From positions 434,001 through 498,000 of the forward strand of contig NZ_QLSU01000002.1 of NCBI RefSeq assembly GCF_003268775.1: DNA of 64,000 nt. The letters run 5' to 3'. A model generated the notes under the pieces. The model saw only the letters and a list, made by a program, of their open reading frames with translations, did no database searches and was not told where the DNA came from. The translations under genes and the position numbers were made by a program. The stretch is from Paraburkholderia unamae. GTDB taxonomy: Bacteria; Pseudomonadota; Gammaproteobacteria; Burkholderiales; Burkholderiaceae. This document shows, piece after piece, positions 55,398 to 63,929 of this stretch. Numbering within the stretch: the stretch's first letter is position 1; the number at the start of each line of letters is the position of its first letter.

Positions 55398-56363
55398 TCA
55401 GCGCCCCGCGCCGAGCCGCGCCCTGGTCTCGTCGTACTCGCGCTTCAGACGCGCCACGAGCTCGGCCACGGTGGGCACGTCGTCCATCAGGCCCACGCCC
55501 TGGCCCGCGCCCCACACGTCTTTCCAGGCCTTGGCCTTGGAGGTGCCCGCGCCGAAGTCCATCTTCGACTTGTCCGACTCGGGCAGCGCATCGGGATCGA
55601 GCCCGGCGTTCACGATGCTCTCGCGGATGTAGTTGCCGTGCACGCCCGTGAACAGGTTCGTGTAGACGATGTCGGCGGCCTTGGCGTCGAGAATCGCGTG
55701 CTTGTAGGCGTCGGCGGCGTGCGCTTCTTTCGTCGCGATGAAGCGCGTGCCCATGTAGGCGAGGTCCGCGCCCATGGCCTGCGCCGCGAGGATCGAGCCG
55801 CCGTTGGCGATCGCGCCCGAGAGCACGATCGGGCCGTCGAACATGCGCCGCACTTCACCCACCAGCGCGAACGGCGAGGTCGTGCCCGCATGGCCGCCCG
55901 CGCCGGCCGCCACGAGAATCAGCCCGTCCACGCCCGCTTCGAGCGCCTTGCCCGCGTGGCGCAGGTTGATGACGTCGTGCAGCACGATGCCGCCGTAGCT
56001 GTGCACGGCGTCGAGCAACTCCTTCGGCGGCGCGCGCAGGCTCGTGATGAAGATCGGCACGTGATGCTCGATGCACACGCGCACGTCGTGCTCGAGCCGC
56101 GCGTTCGACTGGTGCACGATCTGGTTCACGGCGATCGGCCCGATCACGGCGTCGGGATGGGCGGCCTTGTGCGTGGCGAGCTCGGCCTTGATCTGCGTGA
56201 GCCATTCGCCCAGCAGTTCGGCGGGGCGCGCGTTGAGCGCCGGGAACGAGCCGACGATGCCCGCCTTGCACTGCGCGAGCACGAGCTCCGGATAACTGAC
56301 GATGAACATCGGCGAGCCCACGACGGGCAGCGAGAGGTTTTGCAGAACGGCGGGCAAGGCCAT
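55398..56363 (-). CDS. Nitronate monooxygenase family flavoprotein
   Basis: 321 residues of the NMO/2-nitropropane dioxygenase FMN TIM barrel: LPVVGSPMFIVSYPELVLAQCKAGIVGSFPALNARP, GLILVAAGAGGHAGTTSPFALVGEVR, DGPIVLSGAIANGGSILAAQAMGADLAYMGTRF (parts of one continuous barrel). It oxidises alkyl nitronates, such as propionate 3-nitronate, using oxygen. ATG 56363 with GGAGG upstream. A short GC hairpin (55390-55407) overlaps its stop and may be a weak terminator. Confidence 0.92.
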   Translation of the reverse strand: MALPAVLQNLSLPVVGSPMFIVSYPELVLAQCKAGIVGSFPALNARPAELLGEWLTQIKAELATHKAAHPDAVIGPIAVNQIVHQSNARLEHDVRVCIEHHVPIFITSLRAPPKELLDAVHSYGGIVLHDVINLRHAGKALEAGVDGLILVAAGAGGHAGTTSPFALVGEVRRMFDGPIVLSGAIANGGSILAAQAMGADLAYMGTRFIATKEAHAADAYKHAILDAKAADIVYTNLFTGVHGNYIRESIVNAGLDPDALPESDKSKMDFGAGTSKAKAWKDVWGAGQGVGLMDDVPTVAELVARLKREYDETRARLGAGR

Positions 56364-56650
56364 GTCGGAGGTCTCCTTGTGGCGCGGGCGAATGGCCGGG
56401 CGGGCAGGAACGCGGCGCCGGTTTCGATGAGGATAAGGCTGTCTTGACCGAACGCAGCGGCCGGCGGAATCGAGTCGTGAACGGACTGCGAAAACGACCG
56501 TTCGATTATAGGCTCGGGGTGATCCGGGCACCGGTCGTGCGGCATTCGAGGGAGTGTTCGGTTTCTACCGTTACGCACGCGAAAGCGTGTTTTCGAGTCG
56601 CACTCGCCCCATACAATGACCGCAGACCAACAAACAAAAGAGACTTCCCC

Positions 56651-57544
56651 ATGCCCTTCGACGGATTCCAGCCTTTCACCGTTCGTACCGGGAGCGACGT
56701 TGACATCTGCGGCGTGAAGGGCGGCGAAGGACCGCCGCTGCTGCTGCTGCACGGCCATCCGCAGACCCACATGATCTGGCACCGCTGCGCCCCCGCGCTG
56801 GCAGAGCATTTCACCGTCATCGCGACCGACTTGCGCGGCTATGGCGCCTCATCGAAGCCGGCCAGCGACGCCACGCACGCCGCCTACTCCAAGCGCGCGA
56901 TGGCGGCCGACCAGGTGGAGGTCATGCGCCACTTCGGCCACGAGCGCTTTCTCGTGTGCGCGCACGATCGCGGCGCGCGCGTCGCGCACCGCATGGCGCT
57001 CGATCACGCGCACGCCGTCGAGCGGCTGATGCTGCTCGACATCGCGCCCACGCTCGCCATGTACGAGCAGACGGACCGCGAGTTCGCCACGCTCTACTTC
57101 CACTGGTTCTTCCTGATCCAGCCCGAGCCGCTACCGGAAACGCTCATCGAAGCGAATCCCGATGTCTATATCGAACGGGTGATGGGCAGCCGCCACGCGG
57201 GTCTCGCGCCCTTCGCGCCCAAGGCGCTCGGCGCCTACCGCGCGGCGCTGCGCCAGCCGGGCGCGGTGCGCGCGATGTGCGAGGACTACCGCGCCTCCGC
57301 GACCATCGACCTGGACCACGACCGCGCCGACCTCGAACGCGGCAACAAGGTGGCGTGCCCGTTGCGCGTGCTGTGGGGGCAGGAGGGCGTGATCGAGCGC
57401 TGCTTCGACCCGCTCGCCGAATGGCGCAAGGTGGCGCGCGACGTGAGTGGGCGCTCGCTTCCGTGCGGGCATTACATTCCCGAAGAAGCGAGCGACGCGC
57501 TCGTCGAGGAAATGCTGGCGTTCTTCGAGACGACGGAGCCATGA
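56651..57544 (+). CDS. Haloacetate (fluoroacetate) dehalogenase-like alpha/beta hydrolase
   Basis: 297 residues. It carries every catalytic residue known from Rhodopseudomonas fluoroacetate dehalogenase RPA1163 at matching spacing: nucleophile Asp106, Arg107 and Arg110 in HDRGARVAHR; Asp130 in LLDIAPT; His151/Trp152 in FHWFFL (halide pocket); Tyr213; and His274 in GHYIPEE. It also has HGHPQTHMIWH and TDLRGYGASSKP. This enzyme (EC 3.8.1.3) hydrolyses fluoroacetate to glycolate, cleaving a C-F bond. Activity must be tested, but the pocket is intact. ATG 56651 after a short leader. Confidence 0.88.
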   Translation: MPFDGFQPFTVRTGSDVDICGVKGGEGPPLLLLHGHPQTHMIWHRCAPALAEHFTVIATDLRGYGASSKPASDATHAAYSKRAMAADQVEVMRHFGHERFLVCAHDRGARVAHRMALDHAHAVERLMLLDIAPTLAMYEQTDREFATLYFHWFFLIQPEPLPETLIEANPDVYIERVMGSRHAGLAPFAPKALGAYRAALRQPGAVRAMCEDYRASATIDLDHDRADLERGNKVACPLRVLWGQEGVIERCFDPLAEWRKVARDVSGRSLPCGHYIPEEASDALVEEMLAFFETTEP

Positions 57545-57582
57545 GCGCGCACTAGCCAGGCACTAGCGCGCCCGCCGCCGCT

Positions 57583-58062
57583 TTACCCGAGCGGCGGCAA
57601 CCGGCGCGGCACCGGCGTGGACTTGACGATGGCGGTGCTGGTCTCCGCGCGCTCGGTGACTTTCGCGAGGATCTCGTCGAGTTGTTCGATCGAATGCAGA
57701 TAAAGCCGGGCGATGAAGCAGTCGTCGCCGGTGACCTTGTCGCACTCGACGAACTCGGGAATGCGCCGCAGCACGTCTTCCACCAGATGCAACTGGCCGG
57801 GCAGCGGCTTCACGCGCACGATGGCCTGCAAGGTGTAGCCGAGCGCGCGCGGATCGATCTGCACCGTATAGCCGCCGATCACCCCCTGCGCTTCGAGCCG
57901 GCGCAGCCGCTCGGACGTGCTCGGCGCAGAAAGCCCGACGTGCTTCGCAAGCACGGCGACGCTCGCGCGCGCATCTTCGGCGAGCGCGGCGAGCAGCATG
58001 CGGTCGATCTCGTCGAGCGTGGCCGCGGCGGCGGAAAAGGCGGGGTTGGGGCGTCGGTTCAT
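57583..58062 (-). CDS. Lrp/AsnC family transcriptional regulator
   Basis: 159 residues: an HTH (LDEIDRMLLAALAEDARASVAVLAKHVGLSAPSTSERLRRL, in parts) and an AsnC/RAM domain (GYTVQIDPRALGYTLQAIVRVKP, KVTGDDCFIARLYLHS). It is divergent from an EamA exporter gene, a common arrangement in which the Lrp protein controls amino-acid efflux. ATG 58062 (MNRRPNP). The much longer open frame extending to 59817 on this strand is antisense noise. Confidence 0.93.
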   Translation of the reverse strand: MNRRPNPAFSAAAATLDEIDRMLLAALAEDARASVAVLAKHVGLSAPSTSERLRRLEAQGVIGGYTVQIDPRALGYTLQAIVRVKPLPGQLHLVEDVLRRIPEFVECDKVTGDDCFIARLYLHSIEQLDEILAKVTERAETSTAIVKSTPVPRRLPPLG

Positions 58063-58221
58063 GATTTCGCGGGTGCTCCGCCGGGTTGGCCTTTCAATCG
58101 AAGGCGAGTTTCGCACTTCTCCTAAGTTTAGCCATATATTCCTCGTCCGCACGCCGATAAACTGGCTTGCAGATGCGAAGGGCCGCGCGCCCGTCGCCCG
58201 CCAGAACGAGGATGCAAGCCC

Positions 58222-59130
58222 ATGTCTTCCACCACCCCTGAAATTCGCCGCGGCGCGGCCGAGATGATCGTCGCGATGCTGATGTCCGGCACCATCGGCT
58301 GGCTCGTGGTCGCCTCGCGGCAGGCCCCGATCAACATCGCTTTCCTGCGCTGCGTGCTGGGCGGCTTGACGCTCACGCTCGTGTGCGCCGCGCTGGGTTT
58401 CCTGCGCCGCAAGCTGCTGCCGCCGCGCACGCTCGCGCTCGCCGTGCTCGGGGGCGCCGCCATCGTCGCGAACTGGGTGCTGCTGTTCGCCGCCTATTCG
58501 CGCGCGTCGATCTCGATGGCCACGGCCGTCTACAACACGCAGCCGTTCATGCTCGTCGGCCTCGGCGCGCTCGTGCTGCGCGAGCGTGTGAGCGCCTCGA
58601 CCGTCGCGTGGCTCGCCGTGGCCTTCGTCGGCCTCGTGTGCGTGGTCGAGGTGCAGCCCGCCGTGCTCGCGGTGCCCGGCCAGTACCTGCAAGGCGTGGC
58701 CTGCGCGGCGGGCGCGGCCTTCCTCTACGCCGTTTCGTCGATCATCACGCGCCATCTCAAGGGCACGCCGCCGCATCTCCTTGCACTCGTGCAGCTCGCC
58801 TTCGGCGCGCTCGCGCTCGCGCCGTTCATCCACTACGGCACGCTGCCCGCCACGCCGCTGCACTGGGCGCAGCTCGTCACGCTCGGCATCGTGCACACCG
58901 GCATCATGTACGTGCTGCTGTACGGCGCGATCCAGAAGCTGCCCACCGCGATGACGGGCGCGCTTTCGTTCATCTATCCCGTGGTCGCGATACTCGTGGA
59001 CTGGTTCGCGTTCGGCCAGCGCCTCGCCTGGATCCAGGTGGCGGGCGCCGCGCTCATCCTGCTTGCGGCGGCGGGCGTGAACCTCGGCTGGCGGATCGTG
59101 CCGCAGCGGCGCGACGCGCGTTCGGCGTAA
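58222..59130 (+). CDS. EamA/DMT family transporter
   Basis: 302 residues with ten membrane segments in two EamA halves (IVAMLMSGTIGWLVVASRQAPINIAFLRC and FLYAVSSIITRHLKG). Drug/metabolite transporters of this type export amino acids or metabolites. The divergent Lrp regulator suggests an amino-acid-related substrate. It is directly followed by the DUF445 gene. Confidence 0.9.
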   Translation: MSSTTPEIRRGAAEMIVAMLMSGTIGWLVVASRQAPINIAFLRCVLGGLTLTLVCAALGFLRRKLLPPRTLALAVLGGAAIVANWVLLFAAYSRASISMATAVYNTQPFMLVGLGALVLRERVSASTVAWLAVAFVGLVCVVEVQPAVLAVPGQYLQGVACAAGAAFLYAVSSIITRHLKGTPPHLLALVQLAFGALALAPFIHYGTLPATPLHWAQLVTLGIVHTGIMYVLLYGAIQKLPTAMTGALSFIYPVVAILVDWFAFGQRLAWIQVAGAALILLAAAGVNLGWRIVPQRRDARSA

Positions 59131-59244
59131 GGCGCAACGAGAGCACGGGCCGCGCGGGCGCGCCCCGTGCGGCGCTTTGCCATGCAAGGGCGGCGGCACC
59201 GGCCGCATAATGTCGCGGTTCGAACCCCCGACGTTTTCCTGCGC

Positions 59245-60555
59245 ATGACCTCTACCCACGGCGCCCCCGCCAACCACGACGAAATCGAACTGGCGCGCGC
59301 CAAGCGCCGCGCGCTCTTCCTGCTGCTGGGCGCGGCGCTCGTGTTCGTCGGCACGGCGCTTTCCCCGCCGGGCGTGGTGATCGACGGCATCAAGGCCGTG
59401 AGCGAAGCCGCGATGGTCGGCGCGCTCGCCGACTGGTTCGCCGTGGTCGCGCTGTTCCGCCGCGTGCCGATTCCGTTCGTCTCGGCGCGTACGGGCGTGA
59501 TTCCGCGCAACAAGGACCGCATTGCCGACGAACTCGCCACCTTCGTGCGCGAGAAGTTTCTCGACGTGGGCTCGCTCGTCGGCCTGATCCGCCGCCACGA
59601 TCCGGTCGAGCGCCTTTCCGCGTGGCTCACCGCGCCGGACAACGCGCAACGTCTGGGCGACTACGTCGCGCGCATGATGTCGGGCCTGCTCGGCCTCACC
59701 GACGACGCGCGCATCCAGAACTTCATCCGCGACGGACTGCACGCGGCGCTCGCGCGCGTCGATCTTTCGAAGTCGGCCGGCGCGATACTCGACACGCTCA
59801 CGAAGGACGGCCGCCATCAGGAATTGCTCGACCAGATGCTCGACCAGCTTGGCGCGCTGCTGCGCGACGAGGGCACGCGCGGGTTCGTCGCGGCGCGCAT
59901 TGTGGACGGCCTCAAAGGCGAGTTTCCGAAGACCGAGAAGTTTCTGCCCTCGGAGTGGATAGGCGAGAGCGGCGCGCGCGTGCTGGAAAGCGCCGTGAAC
60001 CGGCTGTTGCTACAGGTGGGCGAGGATCGCGAGCACCATTTGCGCCAGAAGTTCGACGAGGTCGTGGAAAAGCTGATCGTGCAGCTCAAGAGCGATCCGG
60101 CGTTTCTGCGCAAGGGCGAGGAGTTGAAGGCGAGCTTGCGCGAGGGCAGTGCGCTCAACGACTACACGCGCGAACTGTGGGACAGCCTGCGCACCTGGCT
60201 GCGCGAGGATCTGGATCGCAAGGATTCGGCGCTGCACGCAAAGGTGGCCGCGACGGGCCGCTGGCTGGGCGAGACGCTGGCCGCCGACGTCGAGCTGCGC
60301 GCCTCGCTCAACGGCCATCTGGAAGATGCCGCGCGTGCGATGGCGCCCGATTTCGCGCGCTATCTCACGCACCATATTCGCGACACCGTGAAGAACTGGG
60401 ACACGCGTGAAACCGCGCGGCTCATCGAACTGAAGATTGGCAAGGACTTGCAGGAGATTCGCGTGAACGGCACCGTGATTGGCGGCGCGATCGGGCTGGG
60501 GCTTTATTTGTGCTCGCATCTATTCGAGCTGGTGCGCCTGAAGCTGGGCTATTGA
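59245..60555 (+). CDS. DUF445 domain membrane-anchored protein
   Basis: 436 residues. One N-terminal hydrophobic stretch (RALFLLLGAALVFVGTALSPPGV), then SEAAMVGALADWFAVVALFRRVPIPFVSARTGVIPRNKDRIAD (conserved DUF445/YjiN hallmark, cited in parts), long amphipathic helices, and a C-terminal membrane segment (GTVIGGAIGLGLYLCSHLFELV). It is tail- and head-anchored, with apolipoprotein-like helices between. Function unknown. ATG 59245. Confidence 0.9.
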   Translation: MTSTHGAPANHDEIELARAKRRALFLLLGAALVFVGTALSPPGVVIDGIKAVSEAAMVGALADWFAVVALFRRVPIPFVSARTGVIPRNKDRIADELATFVREKFLDVGSLVGLIRRHDPVERLSAWLTAPDNAQRLGDYVARMMSGLLGLTDDARIQNFIRDGLHAALARVDLSKSAGAILDTLTKDGRHQELLDQMLDQLGALLRDEGTRGFVAARIVDGLKGEFPKTEKFLPSEWIGESGARVLESAVNRLLLQVGEDREHHLRQKFDEVVEKLIVQLKSDPAFLRKGEELKASLREGSALNDYTRELWDSLRTWLREDLDRKDSALHAKVAATGRWLGETLAADVELRASLNGHLEDAARAMAPDFARYLTHHIRDTVKNWDTRETARLIELKIGKDLQEIRVNGTVIGGAIGLGLYLCSHLFELVRLKLGY

Positions 60556-60697
60556 CCCGACGTTTGACGCCACACCGCGCGCATTTGATTCGCATTCCAG
60601 ATGAATCATGTGCGCGGCGGCATGGCTCGTGGAGCGGGCCTGCGGCCGTTGGTCATCTGTAGGGAAATCACCGATGCTTCGCGTATTCTGGCGCGAG

Positions 60698-60773
60698 TAT
60701 GATGCCTTCGACAGTTTGATCACGTCAGAGCTAATTCCAACGCTCGTCCGGAAAACGGACGAGCGTTTTTTTT
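60698..60773 (+). ncRNA. Candidate small RNA with its own terminator
   Basis: A TATGAT -10-like box (60698-60703) is followed after about 35 nt by a perfect 12-bp terminator stem (AACGCTCGTCCG / CGGACGAGCGTT, GAAAA loop, 60739-60767) and a T8 run ending at 60773. The terminator lies inside the last codons of the minus-strand MBL gene. The transcript would be about 65 nt. It may instead simply end DUF445 mRNA. Confidence 0.4.
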
Positions 60774-61753
60774 CGCCCGAAGCGACCGGACGGCTGCTGG
60801 GCCGTTCGGAAGGCGAAACGCTTAAACGCGGCCGCGGGCGCTTCGAGCCGCTCGCCGTTCACGACGAGCGCGCCGCTTTTCGCCAGCTCCCCCGCCAGAT
60901 CGCGCAGCAACGCGGGCCACGCGGCGCGCGGCGCGAGTTGCTGCGCGGCGGCGCGCATGGACGAGGCGCTTTCGAGCATCGCCACGAGCGCGTCGAACGT
61001 CATGCTGCGCACTTCGAGCAGCTTGAAGACGATCAGCACCTTGAGCGCGTTCTTCGCGTTGCGCGCGGGTTCGGCGCGCAGCCAGTCGAGGCGCGAGAAC
61101 GCGCGCGCGAGCGCCTCGTCGATATTCGAGAACGGCTTGCCGTGGCCGGGAATCACCGTCTGCACGTCGAGTTTCGCAATGGCTTCGAGCACCGCTTGCT
61201 GCTCCGCGAAGCCGCTCTCACCGTCGAGTTCCGGAAAAATCACGCCGAAGCCGTGTTCCCATAGCGCGTCGGCGCTGATCAGCAGGCGCGGCCCGGCCGC
61301 GTAGAGCATCACGGAGTCGGGGTCGTGCCCAGGCGCGCCGATCACCTCCCAGTCGAAGCCGCCGAGCGCGAGCCGCTCGCCCGCCACGAGCGCGCCGGTG
61401 AAGCCGAAGCGCTCGCAGGTCTGCCCGGTCGCGAGAAAGCTCAGGCGCGCCTCGTCCCACTCGCGCACGATCGGCGCACTCGCGGCCGGAATGAGCGTGG
61501 CGCAGGGCCAGTGCGCCTGCAAGCGCGCGTTGCCGCCGCAATGGTCCGAGTGCAGATGGGTGTTGACGATCAGATCGAGCGCTCGATTGCCTAACGCGTG
61601 TTGCACGAGCGCGAGCGTTTGCCCGGCGTGCGTGGCGTAGCCGGTATCGACGAGCGCGGTGCGCGCGTCATCGACGAGCAGCACATTGTTCGACGAAAGC
61701 CAGCCGCGCTCGAATACGCGGATCGAATCAGGCAGTGCCGGCGCCGCGCTCAT
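60731..61753 (-). CDS. MBL-fold metallohydrolase (lactamase-B2-like, with C-terminal helical domain)
   Basis: 340 residues. Metal motifs NTHLHSDHCGGNARL (HxHxDH), APGHDPDSVM and PGHGKPF are followed by a helical region of about 90 residues (LDWLRAEPARNAKNALKVLI...) as in the LACTB2/RNase-like or hydroxyacyl-CoA type hydrolases. Its ATG overlaps the stop of the MaoC gene (ATGA), so it is the last gene of the minus-strand operon. Substrate unknown. The extra 53 codons upstream in the longest frame lie inside MaoC. Confidence 0.88.
   Translation of the reverse strand: MSAAPALPDSIRVFERGWLSSNNVLLVDDARTALVDTGYATHAGQTLALVQHALGNRALDLIVNTHLHSDHCGGNARLQAHWPCATLIPAASAPIVREWDEARLSFLATGQTCERFGFTGALVAGERLALGGFDWEVIGAPGHDPDSVMLYAAGPRLLISADALWEHGFGVIFPELDGESGFAEQQAVLEAIAKLDVQTVIPGHGKPFSNIDEALARAFSRLDWLRAEPARNAKNALKVLIVFKLLEVRSMTFDALVAMLESASSMRAAAQQLAPRAAWPALLRDLAGELAKSGALVVNGERLEAPAAAFKRFAFRTAQQPSGRFGRKKTLVRFPDERWN
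60739..60773 (+). terminator. Strong terminator overlapping the MBL gene 3' end
   Basis: A 12-bp stem with T8 on the plus strand. On the minus strand it encodes KKTLVRFPDERWN, the C-terminus of the MBL hydrolase. Confidence 0.9.
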
Positions 61754-62211
61754 GCTGGCTCGTGCCGCGTGGCGGGTGCGGCCTTCGGCATGACGAGAAT
61801 CGTCGCGCGCCCCACCACGAGCGTCGCGCCGTCCTGGTTCACGGCTTCGCCCGCGAGCTTCACGAGATCGCCGTTCAGGCTCGGCTTCCACCATGCTTCC
61901 TCCACGCGCCATTCGAACGTGAGCGTGTCGCTCGCGTGCGCGGCGCGCTTGAGCTTCATGTCGAATTCGAGGCCGAGCGGTTGCGCGTACTGCGAGAAAT
62001 GCGTGGCGAGCAGCGCCATAAAATGGGCGGTAGGCTGCGTGCCCGAAGCGATCAGGCCGCCGAAGCGGCTTTGCGCCGCGTAGGCTTCGTCATGGTGCAA
62101 CGGGTTCAGGTCGTTCACGAGCAGCGAGAACGACTTCACCGACTCGGGCGTGAGGGCGAGCGTCGAGCGGAACGTCTCGCCGATCGTCACGACGCGGGCG
62201 GGTGCATTCAA
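61750..62211 (-). CDS. MaoC-like hot-dog dehydratase
   Basis: 153 residues with a TTG start at 62211 (GGAG 7 nt upstream) that overlaps the DUF1289 stop (TATTGA). Hot-dog fold: SVKSFSLLVNDLNPLHHDEAYAAQSRFGGLIASGTQP, containing the catalytic D-x4-H hydratase motif (NDLNPLHHD). (R)-specific enoyl-CoA hydratases in fatty-acid or polyhydroxyalkanoate metabolism share this. Next to HMG-CoA lyase it may take part in acyl-CoA catabolism. Confidence 0.88.
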   Translation of the reverse strand: MNAPARVVTIGETFRSTLALTPESVKSFSLLVNDLNPLHHDEAYAAQSRFGGLIASGTQPTAHFMALLATHFSQYAQPLGLEFDMKLKRAAHASDTLTFEWRVEEAWWKPSLNGDLVKLAGEAVNQDGATLVVGRATILVMPKAAPATRHEPA

Positions 62212-62453
62212 TATTTTTCTCCTTGCTGCGGGGCCGGCGTGTCGAACCGCTGCGCGAGCCATTCGGCATGGCGCGCCTCGATCGCGTCCCACACGGCGCG
62301 CTTCGCGTCGTCGTCGAAGCCGGACCACGACGCGATCTCGTCGATCGTGCGCAGGCAGCCTTCGCACAGGCCGCTGCGCTCGTGCATGCGGCACACGTTG
62401 ATGCAAGGCGAAGGCGGCGAGGCGGGTGTGGGGCGTGACACGGGCGCGCTCAT
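62208..62453 (-). CDS. DUF1289 domain protein
   Basis: 81 residues with four Cys: SPCINVCRMHERSGLCEGCLRTIDEIASW, the DUF1289 pattern (C-x3-C...C-x2-C), probably binding a metal or Fe-S cluster. It lies 5 nt after the YbaK gene and overlaps MaoC by 4 nt. Function unknown. Confidence 0.9.
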   Translation of the reverse strand: MSAPVSRPTPASPPSPCINVCRMHERSGLCEGCLRTIDEIASWSGFDDDAKRAVWDAIEARHAEWLAQRFDTPAPQQGEKY

Positions 62454-62458
62454 GTGGC

Positions 62459-62965
62459 TCACGCGTCGCGCAGCGCGACGTCCACCACGGGTGCGCCCGT
62501 CAGCGCTTCGAGTTCCTGCGGCGAGAGGTTGAACACGGCGTGCGGGTGGCCCGCCGCGGCCCACAGGCTTTCGAGCGCGAACAGGTCGGCGTCGATGAGC
62601 GTCACGGGCTTCGTGGCATGGCCGATCGGGCAAACGCCGCCAATCGCATAGCCGGTCTTCTCGCGCACGAACTTCGCGTCGGCGCGGCCGATTTCGCCCA
62701 CGTGCGCGGCCACCTTCTTTTCGTCCACGCGGTTCGCGCCGCTTGCGATCACGAGCACGGGTGCGTCGTCATTGCGACGGCGGAACAGGATCGACTTGGC
62801 GATCTGCGCGACTTCGCAGCCAAGGCCTGCTGCCGCTTCGGCCGAGGTCTTGCCGGTTTCGGGCAGCATCACGATCGGTTTGGCGTGACCGCGCTCGCGC
62901 AGCATCAGCGCGACCCGGCGCGCGGAATCGGGCAGGGCGTCGAGGTTGTCGAGGGATTGCGTCAT
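62459..62965 (-). CDS. YbaK/EbsC family aminoacyl-tRNA deacylase
   Basis: 168 residues: ETGKTSAEAAAGLGCEVAQIAKSILFR (the Lys in AKSILF is the hallmark), LVIASGANRVDEKKVAAHVG and GYAIGGVCPIGHATKPVTLIDADLF. It is a trans-editing domain removing mischarged Ala, Pro or Cys from tRNA. It belongs to the minus-strand operon; the link to acyl-CoA genes is not obvious. Confidence 0.92.
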   Translation of the reverse strand: MTQSLDNLDALPDSARRVALMLRERGHAKPIVMLPETGKTSAEAAAGLGCEVAQIAKSILFRRRNDDAPVLVIASGANRVDEKKVAAHVGEIGRADAKFVREKTGYAIGGVCPIGHATKPVTLIDADLFALESLWAAAGHPHAVFNLSPQELEALTGAPVVDVALRDA

Positions 62966-63005
62966 GAGTTGATTTCCTTCGTACTACGATTCAACAGCTT
63001 GCGCT

Positions 63006-63929
63006 TCACGCGCATGCGGCTTCGTTGCGCGCCTTCGCGAGCAGCGCCTTGCCCGCGCGCGAGACGTTCGGACGGCCGATGGCGGTCGAGATGAAGTCGC
63101 CCGCCGCGACGACCTGGTTCAGATCGACGCCGGTGTGGATGCCCAGGCCGTTCATGAGGTACAGCACGTCCTCGGTCGCGACGTTGCCGGTGGCGCCCTT
63201 CGCATACGGGCAGCCGCCGAGCCCCGCCACCGAGGCGTGGAAAATGGCGATGCCTTCTTCGAGCGCCGCATAGATGTTGGCGAGCGCCTGGCCGTAGGTG
63301 TCGTGGAAGTGGCCCGAGAGGCGTTCGCGCGGGAACACCTTCGTCACGGCCTGGAAGACTTCGTGCACGCGCTTCGCGGTGCCCACGCCAATGGTGTCGG
63401 CGATGTCGATCTCGTCGCAGCCGAGCGCGGCGAAGCGCTCCACCACGTCGACGACCGAAGCCACGGGCACCTCGCCCTGGTACGGGCAGCCAAACGAGCA
63501 CGACACGCTGCCGCGAATGCGCACGCCGTGGTCCTTCGCGGCTTGCGCGACGGGCGCGAAACGCTCGATGCTCTCCGCGATCGAGCAGTTGATGTTCTTC
63601 TGCGAGAACGCTTCGCTCGCCGCGCCGAAGATCACGATCTCGTCCGCGCCCGCGGCGAGCGCGCCTTCGAAGCCGCGCAGGTTGGGCGTGAGCACCGAGT
63701 AGATCGCGCCCTCGCGGCGCTCGATGCCGGCCATGACCTCGGCGCCGTCCGCCATCTGCGGAACCCATTTGGGCGAGACGAACGAGGCGGCCTCGATATT
63801 CGGAAAGCCCGCGGCCGTGAGCCGGTTGATCAGCTCGATTTTCGTTGCGGTGGGGACGAAATCTTTCTCGTTTTGCAGGCCGTCGCGCGGGCCGACTTCG
63901 ACGATCTTGACTGCGGTGGGTAAGGCCAT
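63006..63929 (-). CDS. mvaB: Hydroxymethylglutaryl-CoA lyase
   Basis: 307 residues. TIM barrel: VKIVEVGPRDGLQNEKDFVPTATKI, SPKWVPQMAD, GSVSCSFGCPYQGEVP and DTIGVGTAKRVHEVF, plus the lyase signature near SFGCP and the C-terminal loop Cys region (GLGGCPYAKGATGNVATEDVLY). It splits HMG-CoA into acetoacetate and acetyl-CoA in leucine catabolism. ATG 63929; first gene of the minus-strand run. Confidence 0.95.
   Translation of the reverse strand: MALPTAVKIVEVGPRDGLQNEKDFVPTATKIELINRLTAAGFPNIEAASFVSPKWVPQMADGAEVMAGIERREGAIYSVLTPNLRGFEGALAAGADEIVIFGAASEAFSQKNINCSIAESIERFAPVAQAAKDHGVRIRGSVSCSFGCPYQGEVPVASVVDVVERFAALGCDEIDIADTIGVGTAKRVHEVFQAVTKVFPRERLSGHFHDTYGQALANIYAALEEGIAIFHASVAGLGGCPYAKGATGNVATEDVLYLMNGLGIHTGVDLNQVVAAGDFISTAIGRPNVSRAGKALLAKARNEAACA

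Noticed and set aside
57583..59817. 744-aa minus-strand ORF
   Set aside because: Only its last 159 codons (Lrp regulator) are real; the rest is antisense to the EamA and DUF445 genes.
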